Made by a program: the position numbers and the translations under genes. 50,533 bases of DNA from Coemansia sp. RSA 1804 (lineage: Eukaryota; Kickxellomycota; Kickxellomycetes; Kickxellales; Kickxellaceae): NCBI GenBank assembly GCA_027578815.1, contig JANBTH010000035.1:1-50533 (forward strand), in the 5' to 3' direction. Of the stretch, positions 41,278 through 50,533 are shown one piece after another (position 1 is the stretch's first letter; every line of letters begins with the position of its first letter). The notes beneath the pieces were generated by a model, which saw only the letters and a list, made by a program, of their open reading frames with translations, ran no database searches and was not told where the DNA came from.

Positions 41278-41860
41278 CCTGGCAACAAAAAGTGAGAATA
41301 TAAAGGAGTCAAATGAGGGGGGGGATGAGAGAAACGAAAAAAAAAACAAAAAGTACAAGAGTAGAGGAGAGGAAAATTAGTATTGTTGTGTTTTTTTTTT
41401 GAAAGACGCTAGCAAAAAAGAACGTGTAGAAAATATAAAAGCGAAATAAAAAAACGCATTAGCATTTTTCTGCCATCTTTTGTTATTATTTTATTTTTTA
41501 GCGTCACAGCTTCCACAAGCTCTTTCGCCAAAACACCATTAATCCGGAATATCACACAACTCAGGATCAAATTTGGACAGCTGTTGGCTGGCAATTGAAG
41601 CACGGCTGCTGATTGGCTCAGGGGTGGAGATGAAAACAACAGCATAAGCAGAAATATGATGGCGTGCATAAGAAACGCATGAATTTGTTCTCCACAGCAG
41701 GGGAGATAATACAAACCTCCTTGTTTTCATTTCCACTTTCCATCTCCACCCTCTTCATCCTTTTTTTACCCCCCCCCACTCTTTCCTTTTTGTTATCTCG
41801 CTTCCTCACCACGCTCATTTCTACAGGAGTTGACCTTTAAGAACAGTTCTTTCAAAAGAC
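41278..41860. other. Divergent promoter region (coiled-coil gene / HEM3)
   Basis: No gene is seen. It contains runs of A (near 41339), T (near 41392) and C (near 41770) and a pyrimidine-rich leader just before HEM3. Confidence 0.5.
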
Positions 41861-42880
41861 ATGTCGGCTTCGGGTGCTACTAGCGATCAGCGGACCAAGC
41901 TCCGTGTCGGAACACGATCATCCAAGCTGGCGCTGATCCAAACAGAGCACGCAATCAAGCAGCTAACCAAGCAGCATCCAGAGATCAAGGTAGACGTGGC
42001 AACGATGAAAACGATAGGCGACAAGATCCAGGACATAGCAATGAGCAAGATCGGGGACAAGGGGCTGTTCACCAAGGAGCTAGAAGCAGCGCTCGAGGCG
42101 GGAGAGATTGATTTTGTGGTGCACAGCGCCAAGGACATGCCAACCCAGCTGGCCGACAACATGGAGCTCGCCGCAGTGATGGAGCGAGCAGATCCCCGCG
42201 ACGCCGTGGTAATGAGTGTGAAGAACAAAGATAAGAAAAGGTTGGACGAACTTCCGTCTGGCAGCGTGGTTGGCACCGGGAGCGTGCGGCGTGTTTCGCA
42301 GCTGCGGAGACTGTATCCGCACCTGGAGTTCATGGATATCCGCGGCAACCTCAACACGCGGATGGCCAAGCTGGACGCCGAGGACTCGCCGTACGCAGCG
42401 CTGGTGCTGGCGGTTGCCGGGATGCAGCGCCTGGGAGCGCAGGCGCGGATCACCCAGACGCTTGACAATGTGCTGCATGCGGTGGGCCAGGGCGCGCTGG
42501 GCATCGAGGCGCGCGCTGACGACGTGTATATGAAGCAGCTGGTTGCTACGAGTCTTGGCCACAGACCAACGTGGCTGGCGTGTCTGGCGGAGCGCCAGCT
42601 GATGCGCGCGCTCGAGGGCGGCTGCTCGGTGCCCATTGGCGTGCGCACGCAGTGGAGCAACGAGGGCTCCACGCTCTCGCTGCAGGCGATTGTTGCGTCG
42701 CCCGACGGCGCCGAGGCTGTTGAGGCTGACGCCAGCGCAGCGTTTGCTTCTGATGCCGATGCTTCTGCCGCTGACGCCTGCGCTGTCGACTTGGGCGCAC
42801 GTGTTGCTGCGCTGATGCGTGAGCGCGGAGCATCGAAGATCCTGGACGCCATCCATCCGCCGGAGCCGAACGCGAACTAG
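41861..42880 (+). CDS. HEM3: Porphobilinogen deaminase (hydroxymethylbilane synthase)
   Basis: A 339-residue cytosolic enzyme that joins four porphobilinogens into hydroxymethylbilane, the third step of haem synthesis. Family landmarks in order: LRVGTRSSKLALIQTEHA (14-31), GDKGLFTKELEAALEAG (65-81), the catalytic Asp92 in VHSAKDMPT, the Arg-rich GTGSVRRVSQLRR (138-150), DIRGNLNTRM (159-168), and Cys255 in LEGGCSVPIG, which carries the dipyrromethane cofactor. The C-terminal domain has an Ala/Asp/Ser-rich insert at about 283-312 (repeating DASA units), not typical of the family. The ATG at 41861 lies just upstream of conserved sequence. Intronless. Convergent with NAA35. Confidence 0.96.
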   Translation: MSASGATSDQRTKLRVGTRSSKLALIQTEHAIKQLTKQHPEIKVDVATMKTIGDKIQDIAMSKIGDKGLFTKELEAALEAGEIDFVVHSAKDMPTQLADNMELAAVMERADPRDAVVMSVKNKDKKRLDELPSGSVVGTGSVRRVSQLRRLYPHLEFMDIRGNLNTRMAKLDAEDSPYAALVLAVAGMQRLGAQARITQTLDNVLHAVGQGALGIEARADDVYMKQLVATSLGHRPTWLACLAERQLMRALEGGCSVPIGVRTQWSNEGSTLSLQAIVASPDGAEAVEADASAAFASDADASAADACAVDLGARVAALMRERGASKILDAIHPPEPNAN

Positions 42881-43053
42881 CATTCACCCAGCATTCACGG
42901 ATACGCGGATCTTATATAAGCCTCCACTTTCTCTCTCCTTTCTCTTTCCCTTTTCTCTTCAGTCCACAGGTTCAGGTTTATACATTGCAGCAGGCTGTTC
43001 AGCACAGTAAAAAAAAGACGCTATCAAACGGACGAAATAATAGGGTAGGAGGC

Positions 43054-45627
43054 TCATTGAAACGAAAACACAGGCCAGTCTGGATGCTTGCTAGGCGTGC
43101 AGCTCCAAGCGATCTTGACTTCGGACTTTGTCAGCCGCGCTGCATCGTCTAGCCACCGCTGGGCAACGCCAGCAGCAGCAGCAGCAGCAGCAGCAGAAGT
43201 GTTAGTCTGGTCCTGGCGACCTGTTCCCTTGCGCCGTCTCCGTTCCGACTTTGTCCGAGGCTGTGACTGCTGATTGGATCCGTTGCCTTGGCTGCTCCCG
43301 TTGCTGTGGTCGCCACCTTCGGTGCCAGTCTGTCGCGCCAACGCAGCCCCAACGGCCTGACTCCGGTAGCGCAAGGCCTGGTCGCCCGAGATACGCAGCG
43401 GCTGCGGCATCTGTGTCAGCGCCGGCGCCCGTTTGCGCAGCTTCGTCAGCGCAACGGCGTTGGCCAGAACAACAAAGTACAGCGGGCGGAAGCAAGCGTC
43501 CCACTCGTCCAGTGCGTGTGCGGGGCCGCTGGCGGCTGCACGGCGGCTGCGTTCGAGTAGGGCCTTTGCTTCGCCGGCAACGTTACCGGCATGAAGAAGC
43601 AGATCACCCAGCGCGTGCGAATCCAGCTGGGCGCTGGTTGCCAGCCAGCCAGCAAACGACGGCGGCGCCGGCGATCCGAGCTGCGCAAAGGCGCGGAACC
43701 GCAGCGCAAAGCGCGCCCGCTGTGCGCCAAGCATATCCCGGCTGCTCTGTTGTTGTTGGCGACTGATCTCCAGCGCCAGACGCGTAGTGCGCTGCTCCCA
43801 CGGCGCGCGGAAGACGCCCAGACGCCCGCTCACGTGCGACACCAGCCACAGCGCCGTCGCAAGATCCTTCTGCGCGCCAGCGAGCACGTGCCACCGCTCG
43901 ATCTGCGCCAGACACTCGTCGCTTCCAACGGCGCGCGCCGTCCACGGCAGCGTCTGCATTTGCAGCTGCGGATTCTGGCGGCTGGAAGGTTGCAGCGCTG
44001 CCACGCGCGCAACGCGCTCCATGTGCGCCTGATGCGCGTCAAACACCTGCGCGGCATAGCAGAAGACCTGCGCAAACTCGTAGTCGAGATACACCTCCAG
44101 CCGCACTCCCGCCAGCAGTGCCGTCTCCATCGCCAGCAGCTTCATGTGGTAGGCCCACGAGCTCAGCGCAAACACATTAGTCTCGGGATCGGCTGCGGCT
44201 GCCGGCGGCTGCTGCGGATTCGTCAGCGCAAACACCGCCATGTCAAGCTGCTCGCCGTCAGCCTGCAGCGCATCCCAGCCGCCGATGCTCTTCAGCGCAA
44301 TGCGCCGCTGGCGGGGCGGATTCTGACACAGACTCTTGAGCCAGCACACCAGAAGCCCCGCCGCCTCCGTGCAGAATGCGTCGGCGCGCTCTCTGGCATC
44401 GATCCCCGCTGCGCCGCGCGCAGTCTCCAGCGTCGCCCACACGTACGAGCCGCCAAGCTCGCTCACCGCCCTGCGGACGAGCCCCGCCGCCGACTGCTGC
44501 GCCAGCTGCACACGGCCGTTCGTGGCAAATGCCGACATCACAAGCGACCGCACAAACGGCACAGGCGTGGGCGATCTGCGCGAGAAGCGCAGAAAGAAGT
44601 GGATCATGCGCTCGACGCTCTCAATCGCAAGCAGCTCGTCCACCTGCGCTGTGTCGTCAAGCATGCGCGCAAACGCAGCGTGCGCCTCGTCGCGCGTCAG
44701 CAGCTCGCGCGGCCGCACCGGACTGAGCGTCGGATACCTGCGCATGCACTTGCTGTCAAACGCGCCGCGCACCGGCGTTGCAAGCGCCGATTCCGCCGCC
44801 GCCGCCGCCCGCCCAGACCCCTCCACGTACCGCTTGTGCAGCGCCGCCAGGCTGCGCAGCCGCTCCATGCCTCGTCGCAGGGCGCCCGGATCCTCCGCCA
44901 GCGTCTCGGCCGACAGATCCTCCAGCACCCGGAGCCACCCGTCGCGAATCCCGATCTGCTCAACAAGCACGCCGGCTGCGCGCTTCTGTGTCTCTGCATC
45001 TTCCTCGCCTGCTATTACTCCCTGCAAGTACTCGCGCGCGCTTTCCAGCAGCCTGTGCACATCGCGCAGCGAGTACTCGGTAAAGAACCGCGGCACCACC
45101 ACTCCAGAGTGCACGTCCTCGTCGGGATACAGGTTGTCGTTCTGGTACTCTCGCCACACTCGCGCGCAGCATGCTCCCACGGCTATCAGCACCGGATACA
45201 GCACAAGGTCCCTAGCAGGGTTCTCGCAGACACCCTCTGATTTGCTGCCAATGGTGGCTCTGGGGATCTGGTTCTCATCAACCGTGAAATAGTTGCACGT
45301 GTATATCGTTTGCAGTAAAGCAGCCGAGTTGTGCAGCGTCATCTCGCAGCTGAACATCCTGTCTATGATCCACAGCGTATCTGTTAGCGTGAGTCTTTTG
45401 TTGAAATCCCACAGGGCGATCTCTGCTTTGTCCTCGGCCGTCAGCATCCCCATGTCCAGCCGCGGATCCATCACCTGCACAGCTACCATTGCGTCGAACA
45501 GCGTTAGGCTGTCGGGCTTGAGCAGCTCGCCTACTTTCAGCTGTTTGGCGCCAGCAGCCAGCTTGTTGGTTATGTCAATCCAGTCTGTGAAACCGTCGTC
45601 TGCGTCAACCAGCATTTTGGATGCCAT
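43054..45627 (-). CDS. NAA35: NatC N-terminal acetyltransferase auxiliary subunit NAA35 (Mak10)
   Basis: An 857-residue protein with the Mak10 N-terminal signature: DITNKLAAGAKQLKVGELL (18-36), then LTLFDAMVAVQVMDPRLDMG (41-60), where the family has FEAMSAIEMMDPKMDAG. With NAA30 and NAA38 it forms NatC, which acetylates proteins starting Met-Leu/Ile/Phe/Trp; NAA35 anchors the complex to ribosomes. Length is slightly above human NAA35 (about 725), with an Ala/Thr/Gln-rich poly-Ala insert and an Arg/Lys stretch (KSERRRRKGTGRQ) near the C-terminus. It is one exon, with the start at the first ATG followed by conserved sequence. Over 1.1 kb of gene-free DNA lies upstream. Confidence 0.9.
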   Translation of the reverse strand: MASKMLVDADDGFTDWIDITNKLAAGAKQLKVGELLKPDSLTLFDAMVAVQVMDPRLDMGMLTAEDKAEIALWDFNKRLTLTDTLWIIDRMFSCEMTLHNSAALLQTIYTCNYFTVDENQIPRATIGSKSEGVCENPARDLVLYPVLIAVGACCARVWREYQNDNLYPDEDVHSGVVVPRFFTEYSLRDVHRLLESAREYLQGVIAGEEDAETQKRAAGVLVEQIGIRDGWLRVLEDLSAETLAEDPGALRRGMERLRSLAALHKRYVEGSGRAAAAAESALATPVRGAFDSKCMRRYPTLSPVRPRELLTRDEAHAAFARMLDDTAQVDELLAIESVERMIHFFLRFSRRSPTPVPFVRSLVMSAFATNGRVQLAQQSAAGLVRRAVSELGGSYVWATLETARGAAGIDARERADAFCTEAAGLLVCWLKSLCQNPPRQRRIALKSIGGWDALQADGEQLDMAVFALTNPQQPPAAAADPETNVFALSSWAYHMKLLAMETALLAGVRLEVYLDYEFAQVFCYAAQVFDAHQAHMERVARVAALQPSSRQNPQLQMQTLPWTARAVGSDECLAQIERWHVLAGAQKDLATALWLVSHVSGRLGVFRAPWEQRTTRLALEISRQQQQSSRDMLGAQRARFALRFRAFAQLGSPAPPSFAGWLATSAQLDSHALGDLLLHAGNVAGEAKALLERSRRAAASGPAHALDEWDACFRPLYFVVLANAVALTKLRKRAPALTQMPQPLRISGDQALRYRSQAVGAALARQTGTEGGDHSNGSSQGNGSNQQSQPRTKSERRRRKGTGRQDQTNTSAAAAAAAAGVAQRWLDDAARLTKSEVKIAWSCTPSKHPDWPVFSFQ
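43169..43196 (-). repeat. GCA/GCT run coding poly-Ala in NAA35
   Basis: A near-pure triplet run encodes nine alanines close to the C-terminus. It lies outside the conserved domain, so it may vary freely in length. Confidence 0.8.
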
Positions 45628-46775
45628 TCTAATCTAGAAAGCGAAAATAAAACGCTCCACCCTCGGACACGATGTTTTGAGTGTATGTAAAATGCAAGAA
45701 AGGGAAAGAGAAAGAATCTTTGATTTCTTTTGTATTTTGGTTGAAATGACTGATAAGGAAAAAAGTACAAGAATGGAAATGAACAACGAAAAAATATAGA
45801 AAAAATCGCCACGCTAGAGGAACAACAGAAAAGGGACGATAGAAATGAATCTGAATGGGAAAAAATAGTGAAACGAGCTATGCTTTCTTTGATAAAATTA
45901 ACGGTGGCAGAAGAACGGCTCTTAATTCCCACTCCGAACGGGAAAGCAGCACACGGCTGATGTTTGTTTGCAGCGTGGGCGAAAAAAAAGAGAAAATTTT
46001 TGATATAAAAATTTTCTTCTTGCAGGCGACGGCGAACATAAAAAGGGCGCAGAATGGGGTTTTCTTTTCTTTTCCTTTTTCTTTTCTCTTCTTTTCATTA
46101 CTGCATGTGCCTTAGATCGATTGACATTGCTATTATTTCGCCTCCAGTTTCTCCCGCTCCTTATTGTTATTGACGCTCCGTCGGTTGTCTTTCTCTTTTC
46201 GCTCTGTCTGTGGAGTTTCTATCCTGTCTCCCTTTTGGTTTGGGATTCCCGGATCATTAACTCATGTTTTTGGGTTTTGGGAGAACATGTTCCAGGGCGG
46301 GGTAACGGGTACGAAACGAAGCGGACAGAAGAGATGGAGAGTATTGGAATTGACAAAGGAGTAGCGGTAAAGGTAGGGGGGAGGGGGGAACCTGGAGGAC
46401 GTAGGTAGCAAAGCAGCTTATATTGGGCTGTTCTCATTGTCATGACTTGAGTCATTCGCGTGCTAGAACAACAACACGGTAGGAAGCAGCCTGGTTTTGG
46501 TTATTTCTATGGTGTGTGGGGCCTTTTATTATCTTCGTAACCCCGCTGGTGATTGTAGCATTTCACCCATGCGTGCGTAATAGTTTAGACCATGGTATTC
46601 CCAAACTTCCTCAGCCGCCACCACGCTGTGCGTTTTGCATGGGGTGGTGGCACCTTATATGAGATACCCGGGAAATGCATGTGTTCCAGCAGTGCGTGTC
46701 TTATTTATGGTGTTTTTTTCCCCATTAGACATAGGGGGTGTACTGGTGGTGCGCCGGAGAGGGGCTACATTTATT
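45628..46775. other. Intergenic region, no gene seen
   Basis: Upstream of NAA35 and downstream of the methyltransferase gene. Purine- and pyrimidine-rich blocks alternate (for example a T/C block near 46060-46100). No domain-bearing ORF is found. Confidence 0.5.
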
Positions 46776-47147
46776 TCATTTAGAGTTCTTAGATTTCACA
46801 GTGCTGTTTTTTGTGATGCGGAGCAGGTGGTACTGCTGCTGTTGATGCTGGTTGTTGTTGTTGTTGTCGTCGTCGTTGCTGCTGCTGCTGCTGCTGCTGC
46901 GAAACTCGTCGTCGATCAGGGCATCGAGGTTGGTTGCGGCAAACAGGCCCCGCGCGGTGGCCATTTCAGCGAAGCCGCGCTCGCCGAGGTTGCGGTCCTT
47001 GTAGACGAAGAAGGCGGCGGAGTCGGCGTGCATCAGCTGCTCCAGCGTGGTGAGTATTGCGTGGTGCTGGCTGGGCAGGTACAGGATCTCGGAGCCGAAC
47101 ACGAGGTCGACGGGCGCGATGTCCTCGGGCAGCCTTGTTCCCCTACA

Positions 47148-47187
<40 letters not shown>

Positions 47188-47692
47188 GCGACCGGGCTCC
47201 ATTAGTTGATATGTTTCTTGTGCCATGTAACGTTGCTTTTCTCCATCATGTAAATAAACAAACAAGGTGAACTTGCCATACGAGCTCGCGGGCGCACAGC
47301 GGCGGTCTGTATGAGTCAGAACCAGTCCCGGTGTTCCGCTCGGCGTTGGCGCGGATGAGCGGCAAGTACTCGGCCATATCGGTGGCCGTAACGCCAGCCG
47401 CACCCCCAGCCAGGCCGGCGACGATGGAGACAAGCGCGCTGGAGCCGGCCCCCAGCTCAAGGCACGTCTTGCCGGGCAGGGCAAGGATCCCCAGGTGGGC
47501 GTTGTCGTGGACGAACTTTGCCAGGATGTAGGCGCCGTCCCATACCAGGTGGCCGGTGTTCGTGTGCAGGTCGATGTGAGTGGCCGGGTTCTGCGCTACG
47601 GTGACGGTGTGCGCGCCGAAGACAAATACCCGCTCACGCTCGTTCCGCCGGTCGTGGTAGGGGTTCCTGTACTGCCACCGCACCAGCGCCAT
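46776..47692 (-). CDS. SAM-dependent protein (lysine) methyltransferase, METTL21/EFM-like, two exons
   Basis: Joining 47692-47277 and 47142-46776 gives 260 residues. Class I methyltransferase motifs of the Methyltransf_16 lysine methyltransferase group occur in order: GHLVWDGAYILAKF (47-60), the SAM loop CLELGAGSSALVS (77-89), TATDM (102-106), ELVWG (136-140, across the splice) and VDLVFGSEILYLPS, where relatives have DLVLGSDVVYxPS; then YKDRNLGERGF. Relatives methylate lysines of elongation factors or chaperones; the target here is unknown. The C-terminal tail is Ser/Asn/Gln-rich low complexity. The upstream frame has no earlier ATG. Its 5' end lies about 190 bp from the 3' end of the quinone oxidoreductase gene, same strand. 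Confidence 0.82.
47143..47276 (-). other. GC-AG intron with a long CT tract
   Basis: The 134-nt intron has donor GCAAGT at 47276-47271 and acceptor CTGTAG ending at 47143. Using GC joins the exons in frame and creates ELVWG, a conserved motif. The nearby GT sites leave the wrong frame or delete the motif. The pyrimidine tract is a CT run (GA on the plus strand) at 47151-47183. Confidence 0.72.
47151..47183 (-). repeat. (GA)n/(CT)n microsatellite in the intron
   Basis: About 16 uninterrupted GA units on the plus strand. On the coding strand it forms the polypyrimidine tract next to the acceptor. Confidence 0.9.
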
Positions 47693-47879
47693 CTCCTGTG
47701 TTTCTGCTGGCTGGCTGGATGGACGAAAGGGGGGAGGGGTTCGATTAGTAAAGTAAAACAATAGAGAAGAAAGGGGCACTACCAGATGAACTACAATCCC
47801 CCGCTGTTCAGATCACGACGCTGCTGATTAATTACAGGCAAGGACTCTCCTGCTCTCTTATGGGGGGGGAGGTTCTCTC

Positions 47880-48860
47880 TTAGTCGTCTCTGACGCGGAT
47901 GACGATCTTGCCGGTGGCGTGGCCGGCCAGACACTTGGCGTAGGCCGCGCGGGCGCCGTCGTCGGAGAACGGGAAGACCTCGACGACGGGCTGCAGCGCG
48001 CCGTCGGCCAGCAGGGGGCTGAAGGTGTCCTCGAGCTGGCTGCCGCTCTGCACAGCGAAGGTGTGGACGTACCGGACGCCGGCGGCCTCCAGCCTGGCGA
48101 CGTCCTCGGGCGCCCACCGCACGACGGAGGAAACCGTGCCGCTGCCGTCGCGCTTGACGATTGCGCACGACAGCGCCTGGTCGCCCACCGCATCGAGCAC
48201 AAGGTCCGCCGAGCCCTCGAGCGAGGCCACGGCTGCCGCGTCGCGGTAGTCGACCACCCGCGTGGCCGCGCCCAGCGCCTCTGCCTGCCGCACCTTGGCC
48301 GCCGACACCGTGGCGGTCACCTCGCGCGCACCGTAGTGGCGGCGCGCGAGGAACGAGGCGAACATGCCGACGCCGCCGAGGCCGCCGGTCACGTGCACCG
48401 TCTGGCCCTCGCGCGCGCCGCCGGCATCCAGCGCCTGCTTGGCGGTGAGCCCGGCGAGCGGGACGCCTGCGGCGGCAACGAAGGCGACGGCGTCGGGGAT
48501 GCGCGCCAGGTTGCTGCAGTCGGTCACCACGTACTCGCCAACGGTGCCGATGTCGGCGTGGCCCACGCAGCCGTACACGCGGTCGCCGGCGCGGAAGGCC
48601 GCCTGTTCTCCAGCTCTGGCGACAACGCCCGCCACGTCGTAGCCGAAGCGCACCGGCGGAGTCACCGGGAACGCAGCGGTGAGCGCGCCCATTGCGCGGT
48701 ACACGTCGATGATGTTGACTGCGGCTGCGTGCACTCGTATCTCGACCTCCGTGGCCGTTGCCAGGCGCGGCGCTCGCGCGTACTCGGCCAGCGCGTAGTC
48801 GTCGATGCTGCTGGTGAACTGCGCTGCCGCCAGCGCCCTGTATGTTGTTCCGGCCGGCAT
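47880..48860 (-). CDS. Zinc-independent quinone oxidoreductase (MDR superfamily)
   Basis: A 326-residue NADPH-dependent reductase of the medium-chain family without zinc ligands, about the normal length for NADPH:quinone reductases (QOR/zeta-crystallin group). An N-terminal GroES-like domain includes VHAAAVNIIDVY (43-54) and FGYDVAGVV (72-80). The nucleotide-binding site is VHVTGGLGGVGMFA (155-168). It should perform one-electron or hydride reduction of quinones or enones in the cytosol. The substrate cannot be told. The first ATG (48860) precedes the conserved start by about 40 residues, as expected. Very GC-rich and intronless. Same strand as the methyltransferase and kinase genes. Confidence 0.88.
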   Translation of the reverse strand: MPAGTTYRALAAAQFTSSIDDYALAEYARAPRLATATEVEIRVHAAAVNIIDVYRAMGALTAAFPVTPPVRFGYDVAGVVARAGEQAAFRAGDRVYGCVGHADIGTVGEYVVTDCSNLARIPDAVAFVAAAGVPLAGLTAKQALDAGGAREGQTVHVTGGLGGVGMFASFLARRHYGAREVTATVSAAKVRQAEALGAATRVVDYRDAAAVASLEGSADLVLDAVGDQALSCAIVKRDGSGTVSSVVRWAPEDVARLEAAGVRYVHTFAVQSGSQLEDTFSPLLADGALQPVVEVFPFSDDGARAAYAKCLAGHATGKIVIRVRDD

Positions 48861-49198
48861 GTTGGTGCAGCTTAGTGCGATGGGGGGGGGGGAGAGCTGT
48901 GTGGCTGGGACGGAGCAGATGGGAGCAAGCAAAGCGGCGGAGGGGCGAGGGTGCTTTTATAGCAGGCGCCGAGGATGCCCCCATGCATTGGCAAGCACGC
49001 GTTGGGCAGAAAAGGCGGATTAGTCAGCATCGGATTACCAGCGTGTCGGAGGGACGTGGCATGGGACATGTGGTGGTGGTGGTGTTTATTTACAGCGCTG
49101 CAAGGCGAGGGAGTGCGAGCAAAACGGGAGACGATAGCAGGAGACAAGCAGGCCTGGAGCGATGCTCCCCCACAGGGGGGCTTTTTGGTTGGTGCTGC
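48861..49198. other. Intergenic region, no gene seen
   Basis: Promoter of the quinone oxidoreductase and 3' UTR of the kinase. It has a ten-base G run near 48882 and a GGTGGT-type run near 49071-49084. Confidence 0.5.
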
Positions 49199-49420
49199 TC
49201 AGACGCCCGGAAGCCCCTGCGTGTGCAGCGCAGTGCGGCTCGGGCTGGGCTCGGCGCCAAACGACCGCCCCTCGTCGAGGGCGGCGATGCTGGCCACCGG
49301 CGTCAGCAGGTACGTCGGCGCAATGTTGCCAGCGCCGGCTTCCGGCAGCGCGCCGACGCCGTCCACCTGCATCAGCTGGTGCTGGACAAGCTGCTGCTGC
49401 AGAAGATGCTGCTGCTGAAG

Positions 49421-49455
<35 letters not shown>

Positions 49456-50125
49456 GGAGGAGGAGCGGAGGAAACGTCGACACATCCGCCGCCGGCGCGG
49501 TGGTTTTGATGATGGGAATCGCCATTGCGGTGCTGCCGCCGGCGTTGGTTGCCGGCGATGCAAGCGTGGTGCTTGTGGCGGCGGATGCGCCGGCGGGCTC
49601 TCTGCGCGCGCCAGCGTTGTCGGCCGCACACAGCGCCATCGCGTCCCGCTCCTCCTTCTCATCCCCGTCGCAGTCGCGCAGTCTGCGCGCGCGCGGGATG
49701 CGGAGCCGCAGCGTCAGCCCCGACGCCTCGGGGCTGCCGTCGGACTGGGGTGGCGGAGGCGTCTGCCGCGAGGAAGAAGCCAGCTGGAACCGCGCCAGCT
49801 CGCGCTCAATCGACGAGGAGAGCTGCACATCCGCCATCTCCTGGTCCCCCTCCGCATCGTGCGGCTGGCCGGAGCCTGCTGCTGCTGCTGCCGCTGCTGC
49901 TGCTGCCGCGGCAACTGCGGCCACCGCGGCGGTGCTCAGAAAGCTGCTTCCGCCGCCGCCGTCTCCGCCGTCTCCGCCGTCTCCCGCGTCTCCGCCGTAG
50001 AACACGTTGGCGCGCGTGTTCAGCTTGCCCGAAATCGCGCCCGACGACGCCGAGTTTGCTGCCGACAGCCCGCTTGCCTGCGGCGACAGTCCGGGCTGCA
50101 TCCGCTGCACAGCCAGCGGATGCAG

Positions 50126-50159
<34 letters not shown>

Positions 50160-50533
50160 GTGGTGGCAGTCGCTGGATAGAGCCCAGGCGACGGCAGCGG
50201 CGTGGTGGTTGTGGACGGCGGCATGTCGGCGGCAGCCAGCCAGGGGTGCGCCAGCGCCTGGCGCGCAGTCAGGCGCGCGGCGGGGTCGTAGCGCAGGAGC
50301 GACGAGATGAAGTTCGTTGCGGCGTCGCTGATGCGCGACCAGTACGTGGCCGGCTCGAACGAGTAGTCGCAGTCGATGACGGCCTTCATCTCGATGTGCG
50401 TCGTGTTGCGCGCAAACGGATTCGTCCCCGACAGCAGGAAGTAGGCGATCACGCCAACCGCCCACATGTCAACCGGCTTGCCGTGGCCCAGGCGGCGGAT
50501 CATCTCGGGCGCCATGTATCCGGGCGTTCCGCA
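49199..50533 (-). CDS. CaM-kinase-like protein kinase, C-terminal part (runs off the right edge)
   Basis: The window holds 444 residues of the C-terminal part; the gene continues beyond 50533. The first residues, CGTPGYMAPEM, are the P+1 loop and APE motif of CaM-dependent kinases. Then follow subdomain IX (VDMWAVGVIAYFLLSG), TNPFARN, and subdomains X-XI with FISSLLRYDPAARLTARQAL and HPWL, where the catalytic domain ends. The remaining about 340 residues are low complexity: Gln runs, Ala runs, Gly/Asp repeats and acidic patches. I see no clear calmodulin-binding or FHA domain. The catalytic loop lies outside the window, so activity cannot be judged. Confidence 0.88.
49429..50158 (-). repeat. 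CTG/GCT runs in the kinase tail
   Basis: Three separate triplet runs at about 49429-49454 (poly-Gln), 49876-49915 (poly-Ala) and 50128-50158 (poly-Gln) lie within the kinase tail, all in frame. Confidence 0.7.

Noticed and set aside
47246..47276. Reading the methyltransferase exon 1 on through its ORF to 47246
   Set aside because: This yields a short tail without the second half of the methyltransferase fold, which lies in frame beyond the GC-AG intron.

Overview
This window looks like nuclear DNA of an early-diverging filamentous fungus. Kickxellales (Coemansia and relatives) is my best guess. Most genes are single-exon, GC-rich and full of CAG-type runs coding poly-Gln, poly-Ala and poly-Asn, and they sit in AT-rich, pyrimidine-streaked intergenic DNA. 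Fungal or eukaryotic genes include a one-finger GATA factor, complex I subunit NDUFA13, porphobilinogen deaminase, the NatC subunit NAA35/MAK10, a kappa-class GST with a peroxisomal tail and a CaM-kinase. The short product at 21830-22198 starts like the F-box-like proteins I recall as expanded in Kickxellales. The taxonomic call is an inference, not a search result.

Layout. 1-14971: GATA factor, a benzil/sepiapterin-reductase-like SDR, a peroxisomal-ABC-like protein with wrecked ATPase motifs, and a large disordered protein (called A) with one 311-nt intron. 14972-21829: an AT-rich island with micro-genes of 57-90 codons (families D and A) as diverged tandem copies, some broken by a single stop, plus a retroelement-like coding fragment. 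21830-28038: truncated F-box-like gene, GST kappa, and a second large disordered protein (B) that shares ordered motifs with protein A. 28039-30560: apparently empty. 30560-35060: three tandem copies of a third micro-gene family (family B), one carrying a GC-rich hairpin insertion. 35562-36885: NDUFA13 and a secreted pacifastin-like protein. 37116-39885: a gene remnant and two tandem copies of a fourth micro-gene family (family C). 40273-50533: a coiled-coil protein, HEM3, NAA35, a methyltransferase with a GC-AG intron, a quinone oxidoreductase, and the 3' part of a CaM-kinase running off the right edge.

The most unusual content is the set of micro-genes. Nearly every copy has a TATA box about 100-165 bp before its ATG. 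Flanks are duplicated with the genes, and protein similarity is kept where flanking DNA has diverged. I recognise no known family. Families A and C may share a fold (short aromatic/beta N-terminal half, then a helix ending in Cys/Ile-x-x-His/Arg). The housekeeping genes form no pathway together; each acts alone in nitrogen/transcription control, haem synthesis, respiration, N-terminal acetylation or detoxification.
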